Below are positions 7,321 through 13,689 of a stretch of 14,756 nt of DNA, in pieces. How positions within the stretch are numbered: the stretch's first letter is position 1; each line of letters starts with the position of its first letter. A program made the translations under genes and the position numbers. The DNA lies in contig CAYWJN010000068.1 in the NCBI GenBank assembly GCA_964457455.1, positions 1 through 14,756 of the forward strand. The letters are read 5' to 3'. Source of the stretch: JABMPU01 sp964457455 (lineage in GTDB: Bacteria > Cloacimonadota > Cloacimonadia > Cloacimonadales > TCS61). The notes beneath the pieces are model-generated. The model did not search any database and was not told the origin of the DNA. It saw only the letters and a program-made list of their open reading frames with translations.

Positions 7321-9060
7321 ATGCAAAGTTTTAATGAGTGTATTTCAAAACTGATGGAGCTGGGAAAGAAAAACAATGATCTACTGACTTTCAGACAAAT
7401 CAATGACAATTTGCCAACCAGCCCGATTTATCTCGATAAAATCGATGAAATAATCTCACGATTGGTAGAAGCTGGTATCGAGCTTATTGATGAAACGCAT
7501 AAAAAAGTTACAAAAAAGAAAGTATCGGTTAAGAAAAAAGCACCGAAAAAATTCAAAAATAAAAGGTATTATGACGATCCGGTCAGGATGTATCTGAGTG
7601 AAATGGGAAGAGTTCCACTCTTAGATAGAGAAGGCGAAGTGAGAATCGCCAAAAAAATCGAAAGCGGTCAAAAGTATATTAATAAATATGTTTTTATGTC
7701 CGGCAGCACGCTCCGGGAAATGGAGAATTTTTATTATCGTTATAATGAAAAGCGAGTAAAAATCGATCATATTTTTAAGATTGAATACGGTTCCTGGATG
7801 GATAAATCTCAGGAAGCGAGATTGATTAATGAACTTTCCCAGATAATTAATGAAACATGCACTCAATTTGAAGAAATCGGTGAAATCTTAGATAACAGCG
7901 ATTTTGATGAATATGGTCATCTTTCAGAACAGAAACTCATCGATAAAAAAAGAAAGAAAATCATCGCTGTTTTTGACCGCACTGCCTATAATGACAAGCT
8001 TCTAAAAAGAATGGTATATCGTATCAGAAGCCTGGTAGATAGAATTAAAGATAGTCAGAAAACAATTAAACAGCTTTCTAAAATCCGAAAATTCACTATT
8101 GATGAGATTTGTACTTATGGGAGAAAAGCAAATAAATCTCCTGAAGATTTTGAGCAGGTTTTTAAAGATACGAAAATCGAGCCGGACGTATTCATTGAAA
8201 CACTGAGAAAAATTAAGAATGCTCGTCGAAAAATTCGTCGTGTGGAACTGGAAACCAAGATGACAGCCGGAGAGATGGTTGATCTGCTGAAAGAAGTTGA
8301 ACGCGGCGAAAAAATGAAAGAGCGTTCAAAAAATGAAATGATCGAAGCAAATGTGCGTTTAGTTGTCAGCATTGCCAAACGTTATAATAATCGCGGGTTG
8401 GATTTTCTGGATCTAATTCAGGAAGGAAACACCGGATTAATGCGAGCGGTAGAAAAATACGATTACAGAAAAGGTTATAAATTCAGCACTTATGCCACCT
8501 GGTGGATTCGTCAGGCAATTACCAGGGCAATCGCAGACCAGGCAAGAACAATCAGGATTCCGGTTCATATGATCGAATCGATAAATAAAGTAAAAAGAGC
8601 GAGTAGAAAACTTCTGCAAGTTCTAGGCAGAGAACCATATCCAGAAGAAATTGCCACCAAACTTGATATCCCTGTAGAAAAAATTAAGAGCATTCTATCA
8701 ATAACAAAAGAACCTGTTTCTTTGGATAAGCCTATTGGTCATGAAGATGAAGACAGTCTTTTGGGTGACTTTATTGAGGATAAAGGCACAATCTCTCCAG
8801 AACGAATGGCGGAAAGAACCTTATTGAAAAAACAGATAGATGAAATTTTGCGGACTCTAACTTCCAGAGAAGAAAGAGTAATCAGGCTGCGTTTTGGGAT
8901 TGATGACGGCTATCACAGAACCCTGGAAGAAGTGGGAAATATCTTTAATGTCACGCGGGAAAGAATCCGACAGATAGAAGATAAGGCTTTGAAAAAACTC
9001 AGGCATCCAACCAGAAGCAATATCCTGATGAAATTCATTGATAATTTCAATGTAAAATAG
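7321..9060 (+). CDS. rpoD: RNA polymerase primary sigma factor (sigma-70/RpoD)
   Basis: Seen: 579 residues. Region 1.1-like domain at about 1-65. Region 1.2 is DDPVRMYLSEMGRVPLLDRE (from about 82). A charged non-conserved region spans about 115-300. Region 2 (about 341-405) carries ANVRLVVSIAKRYNNRGLDF, the LDLIQEGNTGLMRAVEKYD core-binding helix, and the -10-reading YKFSTYATWWIRQAI. Region 3 is GREPYPEEIATKLDIP. Region 4 (about 510-570) has LTSREERVIRLRFG and the -35-reading helix-turn-helix TLEEVGNIFNVTRERIRQIE. Region 1.1, the long non-conserved insert and the perfect region 2/4 motifs identify a primary rather than an alternative sigma factor. AAGGAG at 7310-7315, five bases from the ATG, overlaps the dnaG stop. 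The tRNA gene follows 71 bases downstream. Confidence 0.97.
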   Translation: MQSFNECISKLMELGKKNNDLLTFRQINDNLPTSPIYLDKIDEIISRLVEAGIELIDETHKKVTKKKVSVKKKAPKKFKNKRYYDDPVRMYLSEMGRVPLLDREGEVRIAKKIESGQKYINKYVFMSGSTLREMENFYYRYNEKRVKIDHIFKIEYGSWMDKSQEARLINELSQIINETCTQFEEIGEILDNSDFDEYGHLSEQKLIDKKRKKIIAVFDRTAYNDKLLKRMVYRIRSLVDRIKDSQKTIKQLSKIRKFTIDEICTYGRKANKSPEDFEQVFKDTKIEPDVFIETLRKIKNARRKIRRVELETKMTAGEMVDLLKEVERGEKMKERSKNEMIEANVRLVVSIAKRYNNRGLDFLDLIQEGNTGLMRAVEKYDYRKGYKFSTYATWWIRQAITRAIADQARTIRIPVHMIESINKVKRASRKLLQVLGREPYPEEIATKLDIPVEKIKSILSITKEPVSLDKPIGHEDEDSLLGDFIEDKGTISPERMAERTLLKKQIDEILRTLTSREERVIRLRFGIDDGYHRTLEEVGNIFNVTRERIRQIEDKALKKLRHPTRSNILMKFIDNFNVK

Positions 9061-9070
9061 ATATTCATAC

Positions 9071-9101
9071 TGTCATGAAATTCTTGACATCAGTAGTGAT
9101 G
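9071..9101 (+). promoter_or_regulatory. Palindrome and small hairpin between rpoD and the tRNA
   Basis: Seen: TGTCATGAAATTCTTGACA (9071-9089) is an almost perfect 19-bp palindrome with one mismatch per arm. Its right arm contains a consensus -35 box TTGACA (9084-9089). Overlapping it, CATCA (9088-9092) pairs with TGATG (9097-9101), and a TTTAGTTTTT stretch follows, possibly a weak rpoD terminator. A TATAAA at 9120-9125 sits seven bases before the tRNA start and could be its -10, but no -35 at correct spacing goes with it. Confidence 0.3.
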
Positions 9102-9131
9102 ATTTAGTTTTTGCACAGTTATAAAATTTCG

Positions 9132-9207
9132 GGGCCTATAGCTCAGTTGGTAGAGCTTCCGGCTCATAACCGGACGGTCAGAGGTTCGATTCCTCTTGGG
9201 CCCACCA
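9132..9207 (+). tRNA. tRNA with anticodon CAU (elongator Met or TilS-type Ile2)
   Basis: Seen: a complete cloverleaf. Acceptor GGGCCTA pairs with TGGGCCC (one G-U). The D arm is GCTC-AGTTGGTA-GAGC. The anticodon stem TCCGG/CCGGA has loop CTCATAA (anticodon at 9165-9167). Variable loop CGGTC, T arm AGAGG-TTCGATT-CCTCT, discriminator A and an encoded CCA at 9205-9207. It is not the initiator: it has a G1-C72 pair and lacks the three G-C pairs at the base of the anticodon stem. The CTCATAA loop with CCGG stem resembles many tRNA-Ile genes whose C34 is modified to lysidine, so Ile2 is at least as likely as elongator Met. Confidence 0.95.
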
Positions 9208-9213
9208 GTTTTC

Positions 9214-9282
9214 GTCCAGGGATTACGCCTGGGCAGACCAAATATATGCCATCTTGTAGAAACAGGATGGCGTTTTTGTTTT
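9214..9282 (+). terminator. Intrinsic terminator after the tRNA
   Basis: Seen: a short hairpin GTCCAGG (9214-9220)/CCTGGGC (9228-9234) just after the tRNA is followed by the main terminator, GCCATCTTGT (9248-9257) with ACAGGATGGC (9262-9271). That is ten pairs with one G-U and loop AGAA, followed by GTTTTTGTTTT. The first hairpin may help 3'-end processing. The second ends the tRNA (and possibly rpoD) transcript. Confidence 0.85.
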
Positions 9283-9319
9283 AAGGAGTCGATTTTGATA
9301 ACTGTCTATGTACTTAAAC

Positions 9320-9589
9320 CCAAATAATGCAGTAGAATTTTAAATTAACAAGAATGGTAGGACAATTACCTACACACCATATATTTAAATTCAATAATCA
9401 AAAAAAGGATATGTAAGAAAATTATTCATACTCGAACTTTACAATTGATGAAGCTGTTAGATGGATTTTGACCGTAATTTCTACTGCAATGCAGTTCAAC
9501 ATATCTAAATATAAGAAGTTAAGCAAATAGCAATTATATTGCATGAATTGATATTAAGAAGTTAGAATTGAGTCTACTGCATTATTTGG
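9320..9589. mobile_element. 270-bp element with 17-bp perfect terminal inverted repeats (MITE or IS relic)
   Basis: Seen: CCAAATAATGCAGTAGA (9320-9336) and its exact reverse complement (9573-9589) bound 270 bases. The core TCTACTGCA recurs once inside, at about 9477-9487, next to the small palindrome CTGCAATGCAG. The interior has no intact gene. One frame reads a stretch containing FTIDEAVRWILTVIS and ending in YKKLSK before a stop at about 9530, which could be a decayed transposase end but is not assigned to a family. No convincing target-site duplication is visible in the flanks. It lies exactly between the terminated rpoD/tRNA unit and the selenium operon. The alternative is a large structured non-coding region. 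Confidence 0.5.
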
Positions 9590-9637
9590 AATAAAAAATG
9601 GGGGGATCCGTGGTAAGAAATTTAATATTGACATATT

Positions 9638-9666
9638 TTGACATAATTTTGATTTGTTTTTTTAAT
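9638..9666 (+). promoter_or_regulatory. Promoter of the selenium operon
   Basis: Seen: TTGACA (9638-9643), 17 bases, TTTAAT (9661-9666), an almost consensus sigma-70 arrangement. Transcription would start near 9673. A second TTGACA sits exactly ten bases upstream (9628-9633) without an equally good -10; this tandem TATTGACATATTTTGACATA could also be an operator. It is the only good promoter seen between the tRNA terminator and yedE, and it leaves a leader of about 190 nt. Confidence 0.55.
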
Positions 9667-9672
9667 AAAAAA

Positions 9673-9860
9673 ATAAAGGAATAATAATGAGACATTTGCC
9701 CGGATTTACCTGACGGTTTTATAAAATTCCAACGGGAGACTCTTTCGGGCAAAGAGGATTATTCCATTAATTATAATCAAGATTACAAATTTATGCATAT
9801 TCCGTAATTTACCTGATTGAGCTCCTTAAATTAGATAAAAAAAAATATAGGAGCAAAAAA
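9673..9860 (+). promoter_or_regulatory. Structured 5' leader of yedE with competing hairpins and a sequestered ribosome site
   Basis: Seen: three pairings. (a) TTTGCCCG (9695-9702) with CGGGCAAA (9746-9753), a perfect 8-bp helix enclosing an in-frame UGA. (b) CTCTTT (9740-9745) with AAAGAG (9751-9756), loop CGGGC, which cannot coexist with (a). (c) GCTCCT (9821-9826) with the yedE ribosome site AGGAGC (9849-9854), a perfect 6-bp pairing that would hide it. GGGAG (9734-9738) could instead pair with CTCCT (9822-9826) and free the ribosome site. It matches no known riboswitch class that I recognise. A regulatory role is inference; AT-rich DNA gives some pairings by chance. Confidence 0.4.
9687..9770 (+). 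CDS. Possible leader mini-ORF with in-frame UGA
   Basis: Seen: AAAGGA (9675-9680), six bases, then ATG. The frame reads MRHLPGFT, then TGA (9711-9713), then RFYKIPTGDSFGQRGLFH and TAA, so 27 residues if UGA is decoded, eight if it is a stop. Downstream of the UGA the hairpin CTCTTT-CGGGC-AAAGAG has its loop starting 32 nt later with a G in its first two positions, inside the loose limits published for bacterial SECIS elements but unlike the 18-nt spacing of the two clear selenoprotein genes nearby. No homologue is recognised. It could be a regulatory leader peptide, a minimal selenoprotein, or chance. Confidence 0.25.
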
Positions 9861-10928
9861 ATGAAAAATTACTTTTCATCAATAAGCGGAATCATCGTTG
9901 TCGGTGTTATTATTGGTGTTGCTGCAACAATTCTTCAAAAATTGGGAAATCCACCCAATATGGGATTTTGTATTGCTTGTTTCGAGCGTGACATTGCAGG
10001 AGCATTAGGGTTTCACAGAGCAGGAGTCGTTCAATATATTCGTCCTGAAATCTTGGGAATATTATTAGGATCGTTTCTAATCTCTCTCTCTTTCAAAGAA
10101 TTTAAACCTCGTACAGGTTCATCATCTATCATTCGCTTCTTCCTGGGTTTCTTTGCCATGATCGGTGCACTTGTATTTCTGGGATGTCCATGGCGGGCAT
10201 TTCTGCGTCTGGCAGGTGGAGACTTGAATGCTGTAATTGGGATTCTTGGATTGATATTTGGTATATTTATTGGAACTGTTTTCATAAGAAAAGGATACAA
10301 TCTGGGACGATCGACGCCATCCAAAAAGAAAGTTGCAGGATGGATAATGCCTGTTGTTATGGTAGCTTTGTTGCTGATGCTTGCTTTCCAATTCAAACCT
10401 ATTTTCTTCAGTGAAAAAGGACCCGGGGCTATGCATGCTCCGCTCTTAATCAGCTTGATCGTTGGACTCATAGTCGGTGGATTAGCACAAAGAAGCCGTT
10501 TCTGTACAATGGGTTCGATTCGTGATATCATTATCGTTAAAGATTTCCATCTTTTCAGCGGAGTAGCAGCTTTTGCCATTTCAGCTTTTGTAATGAACAT
10601 TATATTCGGACAATTCAAAGTCGGATTTACAGGTCAACCTGTTGCACATGATATGCATTTATGGAATTTCCTGGGAATGGTTCTATCCGGTTTAGCATTT
10701 GCTCTTGCAGGAGGATGTCCGGGTCGTCAACTTATCCTGAGTGGTGAAGGAGATACCGATGCAGGTATTTTCGTTTTTGGAATGTTCACCGGAGCAGCAT
10801 TTTCACATAATTTTGCCATGGCTTCATCTCCCAAAGGTATTGGAACATTTGGAGCTTACGGTACGATCGTTGGAATTGTTTTCTGTATTGTTATCGGTTT
10901 TGCCATGATCCAAAAAAGAAAAGCATAG
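9861..10928 (+). CDS. yedE: YedE-family membrane protein, putative selenium/sulfur compound transporter
   Basis: Seen: 355 residues, hydrophobic, with roughly nine to ten membrane segments in two similar halves. Conserved cysteines sit in the family's short motifs: C37 and C40 in MGFCIACFERD, C109 in GCPWR, C215 in RSRFCTMGSIRD, and C286 in GCPGRQL. Family knowledge: the related YeeE passes thiosulfate through a chain of such cysteines. The YedE branch that co-occurs with selD and yedF is regarded as a selenium-compound importer. It opens a five-gene operon, and the next start is ten bases beyond its stop. Its ribosome site TAGGAGC-A(7)-ATG is nearly identical to that of the following gene, but only this copy faces an upstream complementary GCTCCT. 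The substrate is inferred, not shown. Confidence 0.9.
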   Translation: MKNYFSSISGIIVVGVIIGVAATILQKLGNPPNMGFCIACFERDIAGALGFHRAGVVQYIRPEILGILLGSFLISLSFKEFKPRTGSSSIIRFFLGFFAMIGALVFLGCPWRAFLRLAGGDLNAVIGILGLIFGIFIGTVFIRKGYNLGRSTPSKKKVAGWIMPVVMVALLLMLAFQFKPIFFSEKGPGAMHAPLLISLIVGLIVGGLAQRSRFCTMGSIRDIIIVKDFHLFSGVAAFAISAFVMNIIFGQFKVGFTGQPVAHDMHLWNFLGMVLSGLAFALAGGCPGRQLILSGEGDTDAGIFVFGMFTGAAFSHNFAMASSPKGIGTFGAYGTIVGIVFCIVIGFAMIQKRKA

Positions 10929-10937
10929 GAGCAAAAA

Positions 10938-11144
10938 ATGAATCAAATAGATACTCGCTGACTTTCATGTCCACAACCAGTTGTATTGGTTTTAAATGAG
11001 ATAAAAAAAGGAAAAGGTGAATTTGAAATACTATTGGATAGTGAAGCATCACGTGAGAATGTGAAAAGACTTCTGAACAAAAATAAATTGGAATTTGATG
11101 TGAAAGAGAATTCAGATTACACGATTTGTCATGTTAAAAGATAG
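10938..11144 (+). CDS. yedF: TusA/YedF-like (SirA-like) selenoprotein, UGA at codon 8
   Basis: Seen: read straight through, the frame is MNQIDTR-U-LSCPQPVVLV and so on for 68 residues to TAG at 11142. It is a complete TusA-fold domain, with the UGA at 10959-10961. TusA-like proteins have D-x-R-G-L-x-CPxP. Here the glycine is replaced by selenocysteine, giving U-x-x-C with the CPxP cysteine kept at C11. SirA-like selenoproteins with this UxxCP pattern are a known group. AGGAGC six bases before the ATG supports the start, a bSECIS-like hairpin follows the UGA, and both neighbours are selenium genes. Full YedF has an extra C-terminal DsrE-like domain that is absent here, so TusA-like is the safer description. 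It is probably a selenium (persulfide/perselenide) carrier. Ordinary gene calling misses it because of the UGA. Confidence 0.87.
10975..10991 (+). promoter_or_regulatory. bSECIS-like hairpin of the TusA-like selenoprotein
   Basis: Seen: AACCA (10975-10979) pairs with TGGTT (10987-10991) around the loop GTTGTAT. The loop opens with G-T and starts 18 nt after the UGA. Bacterial SECIS hairpins recruit SelB and need an apical loop about 16-37 nt after the UGA with a G among its first two bases; both conditions are met. The stem is short. Confidence 0.6.
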
Positions 11145-12318
11145 AACTCAAGGTGGCGTTATCTATTTTGATAACACCGCTACCTCATTCCCAAAACCGG
11201 ATTGCGTAACAAATGCAGTTGTGCATTATATGACTAAGATCGGTGCAAATCCCGGACGTTCAGGTCATAGAATGGCTATTGAAGCAGGTCAGATCGTATA
11301 TAAAACCAGGAAGTCTATTGCTGCCCTTTTCAAGTTAAATAATCCAATGCATGTTGTTTTTACTTTGAATGCAACTGAAGCTTTGAACACAGCAATTAAA
11401 GGTGTTTTGCAGGAAGGAGACCATGCCATCACAACCAGTATGGAACATAATAGCACAATCCGTCCTTTACATGAACTGAAAAAAGAAGGAATAATTTCAT
11501 TTTCTGTTGCCCAAGCCGATAAAACCGGAATTCTTGATCCGGATAAGATCAAAAAAGCTATCACAAATAAAACCAAAGCAGTTTTTGTAAATCATGCATC
11601 AAATGTGAATGGCTGCATTCAACCAATTCGGGAAATTGGAAAGATCTGCAAAGAAAGCAAAGTTATTTATATAGTAGATTGCGCTCAATCTGCCGGAGTA
11701 GTTCCGATCGATATTAATCGGGATAATATCGATATTCTGGCTTTTGCGGGACATAAAGGATTGTACGGACCTACCGGAACAGGCGGAATGGTGATTGCAG
11801 ATGGATTTGACTTTAAAAAGATCAAGCCGCTTAAATATGGTGGAACAGGCAGCCTTTCCGATAAGATCGAGCAGCCTGATTTCCTACCGGACAGATTCGA
11901 AAGTGGTACTTTAAATGTAGCTGGACTAAATGGTCTCTTAGCCGGTTCTGAATATATCCAAAAAAAATCCGGTGGAATTGAAGCGATTTTAGAACTTAAA
12001 ACTGAATTTCAAAATTATTTCATCCAAACAGCTAAAATTTTCGTAAATGATTTTTGCTGTTATTCCTCTTCCCAGCTTCCTTCAACCGGTGTTATTGCTT
12101 TCAGATTAAACAGATCTTCCGTTTCTGAAACAGCACAAATTCTTTCTGATAAATATGGGATAATGTGCAGGCAGGGATTGCATTGTTCTCCACTTGCTCA
12201 TCAAACCATCGGAACTTTTCCCGAAGGAACATTACGATTCGGATTTAGCATTTTCAACACAAAAGAAGAAATTGACACTGCAGTACATGCTCTGAAATCT
12301 ATCTCTGAAGGTAATTAA
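11131..12318 (+). CDS. Cysteine-desulfurase-family PLP enzyme (selenium operon type)
   Basis: Seen: 395 residues of an aminotransferase class V fold. N-terminus IYFDNTATSFPKP. The PLP lysine is K209 in FAGHKGLYGPTGTGG. ESGTLNVAGLNGL follows, and the catalytic cysteine C352 sits in RQGLHCSPLAH, ending with EGTLRFGFSIFNT. Family knowledge: such enzymes remove sulfur from cysteine (or selenium from selenocysteine) as an enzyme-bound persulfide. This subgroup next to yedE/yedF/selD is thought to feed selenium metabolism. The ATG at 11131 overlaps the previous gene by 14 bases and has no ribosome site. AAGGTGG lies at 11150-11156, four bases before an ATC codon that would give a family-like N-terminus, so the true start is uncertain. 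Desulfurase versus selenocysteine lyase cannot be decided from the sequence. Confidence 0.9.
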   Translation: MLKDRTQGGVIYFDNTATSFPKPDCVTNAVVHYMTKIGANPGRSGHRMAIEAGQIVYKTRKSIAALFKLNNPMHVVFTLNATEALNTAIKGVLQEGDHAITTSMEHNSTIRPLHELKKEGIISFSVAQADKTGILDPDKIKKAITNKTKAVFVNHASNVNGCIQPIREIGKICKESKVIYIVDCAQSAGVVPIDINRDNIDILAFAGHKGLYGPTGTGGMVIADGFDFKKIKPLKYGGTGSLSDKIEQPDFLPDRFESGTLNVAGLNGLLAGSEYIQKKSGGIEAILELKTEFQNYFIQTAKIFVNDFCCYSSSQLPSTGVIAFRLNRSSVSETAQILSDKYGIMCRQGLHCSPLAHQTIGTFPEGTLRFGFSIFNTKEEIDTAVHALKSISEGN

Positions 12319-12320
12319 AG

Positions 12321-12545
12321 ATGAAAGCTGTAATTTTATTTCATTCGACAAATCACGCTATCTGGGCAGAGAATGAATTAAAAGAAAACGAAATCTCATG
12401 TAAGATGATGAGTGTTCCCCGTCATCTCAGTTCCGATTGCGGTTATTGTCTTCAGATCGATGATGATGATAGAGAAAAAATAAGTAATATACTCAATACA
12501 AATAATATTGAATTTGACAAAATAGAAAACTATAAAGGTGAATAA
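12321..12545 (+). CDS. DUF3343 putative Se/S carrier-like protein
   Basis: Seen: 74 residues, MKAVILFHSTNHAIWAENEL, with the DUF3343 signature PRHLSSDCGYCL that carries C40 and C43. The usual form of the motif keeps only the first cysteine, in S-x-C-G. The length matches the family of about 70-90 residues. It starts two bases after the desulfurase-family stop with GAAGG upstream, and ends one base before the selD ATG. Family knowledge: DUF3343 genes repeatedly accompany selD, yedE, yedF and a desulfurase, and the protein is proposed to carry selenium or sulfur on the conserved cysteine. Direct biochemistry is not known to me. Confidence 0.88.
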   Translation: MKAVILFHSTNHAIWAENELKENEISCKMMSVPRHLSSDCGYCLQIDDDDREKISNILNTNNIEFDKIENYKGE

Positions 12546-12546
12546 A

Positions 12547-13590
12547 ATGAAAGAAGAAATAAAATTAACTCATTTTGTAAAAGCAGCCGGCTGAGCTGGA
12601 AAAGTAAGTCCGGCGGACCTTGAAACAATAATGAAAGGATTAAAATATCCTCACACATCCAAAACACTTGTTGCTTTCGATACAAATAATGATGCGGGAG
12701 CTTATCAAATTTCAGACGAAATTGCCATTATCCAGACAGTAGATTTTATAACACCGGTAATTAACGATCCATATAAATTTGGTCAGATAGCTGCTGCAAA
12801 CAGCCTGAGTGATGTATTTGCCATGGGAGCAAAAGTATGTACAGCCTTGAATATAGTGGCTTATGATTCATGCAATATCACTAAAAAGATGCTTAATGAA
12901 ATTCTTCGAGGTGGATTGGATAAAGTTATTGAAGCAGAAGGTGTTGTGCTTGGTGGTCATACCATCGAAGACGTGGAAATGAAATACGGGCTTTCTGTTA
13001 CCGGTGTCGTTCATCCTGATAAAATCGTTCGAAACAACACAATTCAACCCGGCGATAAGATCATCCTGACCAAACCGATCGGACTGGGGGTTATCACCAC
13101 TGGAATTAAAGCGGACATGGCCCCACAAAGTGCTATTGATAAAGCTGCATTTCACATGAGTTTCCTAAACAAAACAGCTTCTGAGATCGCTGTGGAAATA
13201 GGTGTGAATGCAATGACAGATGTTACAGGATTCGGTCTCCTGGGACATCTTTTTGAAATGACAAATGAAAAGGTGTCTGTTCATCTTGATTTTAACAGCA
13301 TTCCAATTATTGAAGAAGCTTTCGAATTGGCTGAAACCGGTTTGTTTCCCGGTGGATCTTTCCGAAATGAGAGATATTTCAAACCACATGTTTTTCTTAG
13401 CTGCAAATCCTACACTCAACACCATTTAATGCTTTTATATGATGCACAAACTTCTGGTGGCTTGATGATCTCTGTCCCCGGAGAAAAAGCAGGTAAGCTT
13501 CTTGATAAACTGAAACTGGCAGGATTGGAATGGTGCAATATTATTGGCGAAGTATCCGATGGAAAAGGTCGGAAGATCATAATAGGTTAG
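12547..13590 (+). CDS. selD: Selenide, water dikinase, itself a selenoprotein (UGA at codon 16)
   Basis: SelD turns selenide and ATP into selenophosphate, the Se donor for selenocysteine. Seen: from ATG 12547 the frame reads MKEEIKLTHFVKAAG-U-AGKVSPADLE and continues to TAG, 347 residues, the normal SelD length. UGA (12592-12594) falls exactly where E. coli SelD has catalytic Cys17, and Lys19 matches its Lys20, so selenocysteine is the catalytic residue. Further motifs: NDAGAY, TVDFITPVINDPYKFGQIAA, SLSDVFAMG, GGHTIED, DVTGFGLLGHL and YDAQTSGGL. AAAGGTGA five bases upstream supports this start. A start at the internal ATG 12631 would lose the whole catalytic loop. The gene follows DUF3343 by one base. 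Selenocysteine-containing SelD is known in several lineages. It needs its own product to be made. Confidence 0.95.
12607..12622 (+). promoter_or_regulatory. bSECIS-like hairpin of selD
   Basis: Seen: AAGTCC (12607-12612) pairs with GGAC-C-TT (12616-12622, one bulged C) around the loop GGC. The loop begins 18 nt after the UGA, the same distance as in the TusA-like gene, and starts with GG as the SelB-binding model expects. Confidence 0.65.
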
Positions 13591-13664
13591 GTCATAGAAA
13601 CACTTAAATTTACCTGATATAAAATCAAAATGGTTTTGTATCTCATTCTACTGATAAAAGTATA

Positions 13665-13689
13665 TTTTGTAGTGTTTTTCACTGCAAAA
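13665..13689 (+). terminator. Stem-loop after selD, possible weak terminator
   Basis: Seen: TTTTGTAGTG (13665-13674) pairs with CACTGCAAAA (13680-13689), ten pairs with one G-U, loop TTTTT. No T-run follows on the plus strand, so efficiency is doubtful. It could instead stabilise the 3' end of the selenium operon mRNA. The rest of 13591-13804 shows no gene. Confidence 0.35.

Noticed and set aside
9705..9740. ACCTGA followed by GG...CC and GGGAG, similar to the 3' part of a TPP riboswitch
   Set aside because: The CTGAGA element and remaining TPP core are absent and no thiamine gene follows.
9283..9860. A selC (tRNA-Sec) gene near the selenium operon
   Set aside because: No long-acceptor cloverleaf with a TCA anticodon was found in the gap or after selD.
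10031..10618. 195-residue minus-strand frame inside yedE
   Set aside because: Antisense shadow of a well-supported membrane protein gene: no ribosome site, no recognisable domain and strongly basic random-like composition.
10959..12594. Reassigned genetic code (UGA as tryptophan) to explain the in-frame UGAs
   Set aside because: UGA is used as the normal stop of cvpA and the kinase gene. Both readthrough sites fall at selenocysteine/cysteine positions, and tryptophan is encoded by TGG throughout.
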